Positions 6,662 to 9,188 of a stretch of 9,188 nucleotides of DNA are shown piece by piece. Source of the DNA: Bryobacterales bacterium (GTDB lineage: Bacteria; Acidobacteriota; Terriglobia; Bryobacterales; Bryobacteraceae); assembly GCA_003132865.1 (NCBI GenBank), contig PKYZ01000217.1, positions 9,045 through 18,232 of the forward strand, given 5' to 3'. Each line of letters opens with the position of its first letter. Position 1 is the stretch's first letter. Position numbers and translations under genes: made by a program. The notes under the pieces are model-generated. The model was not told the origin of the DNA, made no database searches, and worked only from the letters and a program-made list of their open reading frames with translations.

Positions 6662-8785
6662 ATGTCCGGCCCTTCCATCGTCGTCAGCGCCACCTACACG
6701 GCGGATGCTATCGAACAAACCCTGTCCTTCTGGATGCGCGAGCTGGGTTTCGATTACCGCATCCGGATGGCGCCGTACAACCAGGTGTTCCAGCTCCTGC
6801 TGGACGCGGCCGGCGCGCTGGCGTCCAACCGCGACGGCGTGAACGTCGTGCTGGTGCGGTTCGAAGATTGGGCGCATGCGCAGAATGGCGCGGCGCCGGA
6901 CTTGGTGCGCCTGGAAGCCGACATCCAACACTTCGCCGCCAGCCTGAACACAGCCGCGCAGTCCTGCGCCGCGCCGCTGTTGGTTTGCGTCTGTCCGGCA
7001 TCGCCCGGCTTCGCCGCCGATTTCCAAAGGCGCATGGAGGATCTCGTCGCGGCCGCCGTCGCTGAGTTGAGCACCGTCCACCTGGTGACGCCGCACGAGA
7101 TCGACGCTCTGTATCCGGTGGCGCAGCCGCACGATGCGCTCGGTGACAAGCTGGGTCACATCCCTTACACCCCGGCATATTTCGCGGCGCTGGGCACCAT
7201 GGTGGCGCGCAAGATCCACGCGCTGCGCACGCCGCCATTCAAAGTCATCGCGCTCGATTGCGACGATACGCTCTGGCGCGGCATCTGCGGCGAGGACGGG
7301 CCGCAAGGCGTCGTGGTGGACCCGCCGCGCAGGGCACTGCAGGAGTTCATGCTGGCGCAGCATGCGCAGGGCATGCTGCTGACGCTGTGCAGCAAGAACA
7401 ATGTGGAAGACGTGCTGGACACCTTCCGGCTGCATCCCGAAATGGCGCTGCGGATGGACCATTTCGCCGCATGGCGCATCAACTGGTCGTCGAAGCCGGC
7501 GAACCTGGCGGCGCTGGCCGAAGAACTCGAACTGGGGCTCGACAGCTTCATCCTCGTGGACGACAACCCCCGCGAGTGCCGCGAGGTGGAGGCTACCTAT
7601 CCGCAAGTGCCGGCCCTTACGCTGCCGCAGCGCGACGAGGAAATCCCAGAGTTTCTGCGGCACGTGTGGGCTTTCGACCGGCTACGGGTGACCGAAGAGG
7701 ATCGCGCGCGTCCCGCGATGTACGCGCAGGAACTCGAGCGCCAGCGCGCCGAAAAGCAGGCGGCCAGTCTGGAAGATTTTCTCCGGAACCTGCAGCTTGA
7801 AGTGCGCATCGCGCCCATGTCGCCGAAGGATCTGGCGCGCGTCGCGCAGTTGACCGAGCGCACCAACCAGATGAACTTCACCACCGTGCGGCGGTCGGAG
7901 AGCGACATTCAGGCGCTGCTCGAATCGGGCAAAGCCGAATGCCTGACCGTGCACGTGAGCGATCGCTTCGGCAGCTACGGACTGGCGGGCGCCATGATTT
8001 TCCGCGGTGGCGTGGACGCAATCACCGTCGACACGTTCTTGCTGAGTTGCCGCGCGCTGGGCCGCGGGGTGGAGCATCGCATGCTCGCGGCGCTCGGGCG
8101 GACCGCGCAGCAGCGGGGCCTCGCCGCCGTGGAGGCCCGCTATGTGCGCAGCCAGCGCAATCGGCCGGCGCTGCTATTTCTGGAGAGTGTCGGGCTGCCG
8201 TTCCAGAGCGTGCGCGGCGAAGCGCTGCTGTTCCGGTTTCCGGCGGAGTTCGCAGCGGGGATTCAATACGAACCGTCGGTTGCACCGCGGCCGGCGGCCG
8301 GCGCCGCCCCGCAACCCGCGACTGCCAGCCGCGATGGAATTCCGTATGCGCGGATCGCCAGTGAGCTACACAATATCGAACAAATCATGGACCAGAGCAT
8401 GACTGAAAGCACTCGGCGGCTAACGCCTGCTCCGCCGGAGCCGCCGCGCTCGGACCTGGAGCGCGTCCTGTGCCGCATCTGGTCCGAAATGCTGGGCGTG
8501 CAGCCAGTGGGCATTCACGACAACTTCTTCGACCTGGGCGGCCATTCTCTGCTGGCCGTGCAATTGCTCTCGCGCCTGAAGGAGGAACTCGGCATCGAAC
8601 TGTCGCTCGAAGTGGTGTATGGCGCGGACTTCACCGTGGCGGAACTGGCCAAGGCCATCGAGCTGCGCGAAATCGAGATGGCGGGCGCGGATCGGTACGC
8701 CGCTATGTTGGCCGAAGTGGAAAGCCTCACCGACGAGGAGGTGCGCGAGTTGCTGGCCAAGGAAAGCGGGGAAGCGCCCTACTGA
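6662..8785 (+). CDS. FkbH-like HAD-family glyceryl transferase/phosphatase fused to a C-terminal acyl/peptidyl carrier domain
   Basis: 707 residues from the ATG at 6662; in-frame ATGs at 6647 and 6542 would add 5 or 40, but homology to FkbH N-termini begins at about VVSATYTAD. Residues 1-185 form the FkbH N-terminal domain (APYNQVFQLLLD; NVVLVRFEDW). The HAD phosphatase core has motif I LDCDDTLW (Asp199, Asp201), motif II around Ser244 (TLCSKN), Lys278 (SSKP) and motif IV VDDN (Asp300/301). Residues about 380-530 are a GNAT-like acyltransferase part (NQMNFTT, DRFGSYGLAG, LSCRALGRGVE). After an Ala/Pro linker, a carrier domain (about 597-670) has DLGGHSLL, with Ser629 the expected phosphopantetheine site. 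Known FkbH/OzmB-type enzymes take 1,3-bisphosphoglycerate, remove phosphate and load glyceryl on a carrier protein for polyketides. Here the carrier is built in. The tail EVESLTDEEVRELLA resembles C-termini of assembly-line proteins. A glycosyltransferase gene follows after 3 bp. Confidence 0.88.
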   Translation: MSGPSIVVSATYTADAIEQTLSFWMRELGFDYRIRMAPYNQVFQLLLDAAGALASNRDGVNVVLVRFEDWAHAQNGAAPDLVRLEADIQHFAASLNTAAQSCAAPLLVCVCPASPGFAADFQRRMEDLVAAAVAELSTVHLVTPHEIDALYPVAQPHDALGDKLGHIPYTPAYFAALGTMVARKIHALRTPPFKVIALDCDDTLWRGICGEDGPQGVVVDPPRRALQEFMLAQHAQGMLLTLCSKNNVEDVLDTFRLHPEMALRMDHFAAWRINWSSKPANLAALAEELELGLDSFILVDDNPRECREVEATYPQVPALTLPQRDEEIPEFLRHVWAFDRLRVTEEDRARPAMYAQELERQRAEKQAASLEDFLRNLQLEVRIAPMSPKDLARVAQLTERTNQMNFTTVRRSESDIQALLESGKAECLTVHVSDRFGSYGLAGAMIFRGGVDAITVDTFLLSCRALGRGVEHRMLAALGRTAQQRGLAAVEARYVRSQRNRPALLFLESVGLPFQSVRGEALLFRFPAEFAAGIQYEPSVAPRPAAGAAPQPATASRDGIPYARIASELHNIEQIMDQSMTESTRRLTPAPPEPPRSDLERVLCRIWSEMLGVQPVGIHDNFFDLGGHSLLAVQLLSRLKEELGIELSLEVVYGADFTVAELAKAIELREIEMAGADRYAAMLAEVESLTDEEVRELLAKESGEAPY

Positions 8786-8788
8786 GCG

Positions 8789-9188
8789 ATGCGGATTCTG
8801 CTGACCGCCAATGCATCCTACGTGCCGCCCCGCGGAGGAGCGACGCGCAGCAACCTGCTGTGGCTGGAGTATATGGCGGCGCGGGGCCACGAATGCCGTA
8901 TAGTGGCGGCCGCGCTGGCCGAAGGCGCCGCGAAGCGCGCGCAGATGGCGCAAGAAGGCTTGGACCGGCAAACGCTCGTGGAGCGTGGCGTCGAGCTTTA
9001 TGAGGTCGCGGAACGCGCGCGGCAAGCGGCCGTGCTGCGCCGGCAGATCCGCGAATTCCAGCCGGATTGGGTGCTGGTTTCGTCGGAAGATTTGGGCCAC
9101 GCGCTGCTCCGCGAAGCGCATGAGGCGGCGCCCGGACGCGTGGTTTATCTGGCGCACACGCCGCAGTTCTTCCCGTTCGGGCCGGCCA
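8789..9188 (+). CDS. Glycosyltransferase, GT4/GT1-like N-terminal part; cut by the right edge
   Basis: 133 codons are visible, from an ATG 3 bp after the stop of the carrier-fused gene, so translation is probably coupled. The start MRILLTANASYVPPRGGATR is the typical first strand and glycine-containing loop of a GT-B fold. Residue runs LEYMAARGHECRIVAAAL (helix and second strand), QPDWVLVSSEDLG and RVVYLAHTPQFFPFGP continue the Rossmann-like N-terminal domain; the last is a common pattern for the acceptor-side loop of family 4 enzymes. The C-terminal nucleotide-sugar domain lies outside the window, so donor and acceptor cannot be guessed. By context it should act in the same pathway as the glyceryl-loading protein, for instance in decorating a product or building a glycan. 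Confidence 0.75.
   Translation, partial: MRILLTANASYVPPRGGATRSNLLWLEYMAARGHECRIVAAALAEGAAKRAQMAQEGLDRQTLVERGVELYEVAERARQAAVLRRQIREFQPDWVLVSSEDLGHALLREAHEAAPGRVVYLAHTPQFFPFGPA

Noticed and set aside
6437..7663. Long minus-strand frame of 408 codons opposite the FkbH-type gene
   Set aside because: It overlaps both the HAD core on the other strand and the coiled-coil gene in another frame; it is rich in R, H, Q and A as expected from antisense of G/C-third-position codons.
8420..9157. Minus-strand frame of 245 codons opposite the carrier domain and the glycosyltransferase
   Set aside because: Both genes on the plus strand show recognisable motifs; this is their shadow.

Overview
The window most likely comes from an acidobacterium, probably a Bryobacterales / Candidatus Solibacter-like soil organism. 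This is inference from gene style: a membrane-anchored winged-helix regulator with a propeller-like periplasmic part, a very long secreted protein with an Ig-like stalk, a small coiled-coil protein of a kind I associate with that group, and moderately GC-rich coding with strong G/C at third positions. No marker gene is present, so the placement is tentative.

Left part (1-4226). The minus strand from 3938 to the left edge is one uninterrupted reading frame of at least 1312 codons. It encodes an exported alpha/beta hydrolase (lipase/esterase-like, Ser176/Asp323/His388) followed by a beta-rich region, two fibronectin-III-like domains and six tandem Ig-like repeats of 94-101 residues. The gene is cut by the window edge. 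A 288-bp divergent intergenic region holds a candidate promoter for the hydrolase, a stem-loop, and four direct repeats with an exact 11-bp period.

Middle part (4227-6554). On the plus strand is a CadC/ToxR-like one-component regulator: OmpR-type winged helix, one membrane span, and a periplasmic sensor with an FG-GAP-like Asp loop. Right after its stop codon, in the same frame, lies the C-terminal quarter of a medium-chain (zinc-type) dehydrogenase without the rest of its gene, so a rearrangement breakpoint falls near 5700. Facing it on the minus strand are two small genes: a 116-residue coiled-coil protein and a 63-residue protein resembling CopG-type antitoxins.

Right part (6643-9188). 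On the plus strand is a FkbH-like HAD-family glyceryl transferase/phosphatase fused to its own phosphopantetheinyl carrier domain. The start of a glycosyltransferase follows 3 bp later and runs off the edge. Together they look like the beginning of a biosynthetic operon in which a glycerate-derived unit is loaded on a carrier protein and a sugar-transfer step is encoded nearby. No polyketide synthase or peptide synthetase module is visible here.

The two working hypotheses are that the regulator controls the divergent secreted hydrolase (and itself) through the 11-bp repeats, and that the right-hand genes open a glyceryl-unit natural-product or glycan locus.
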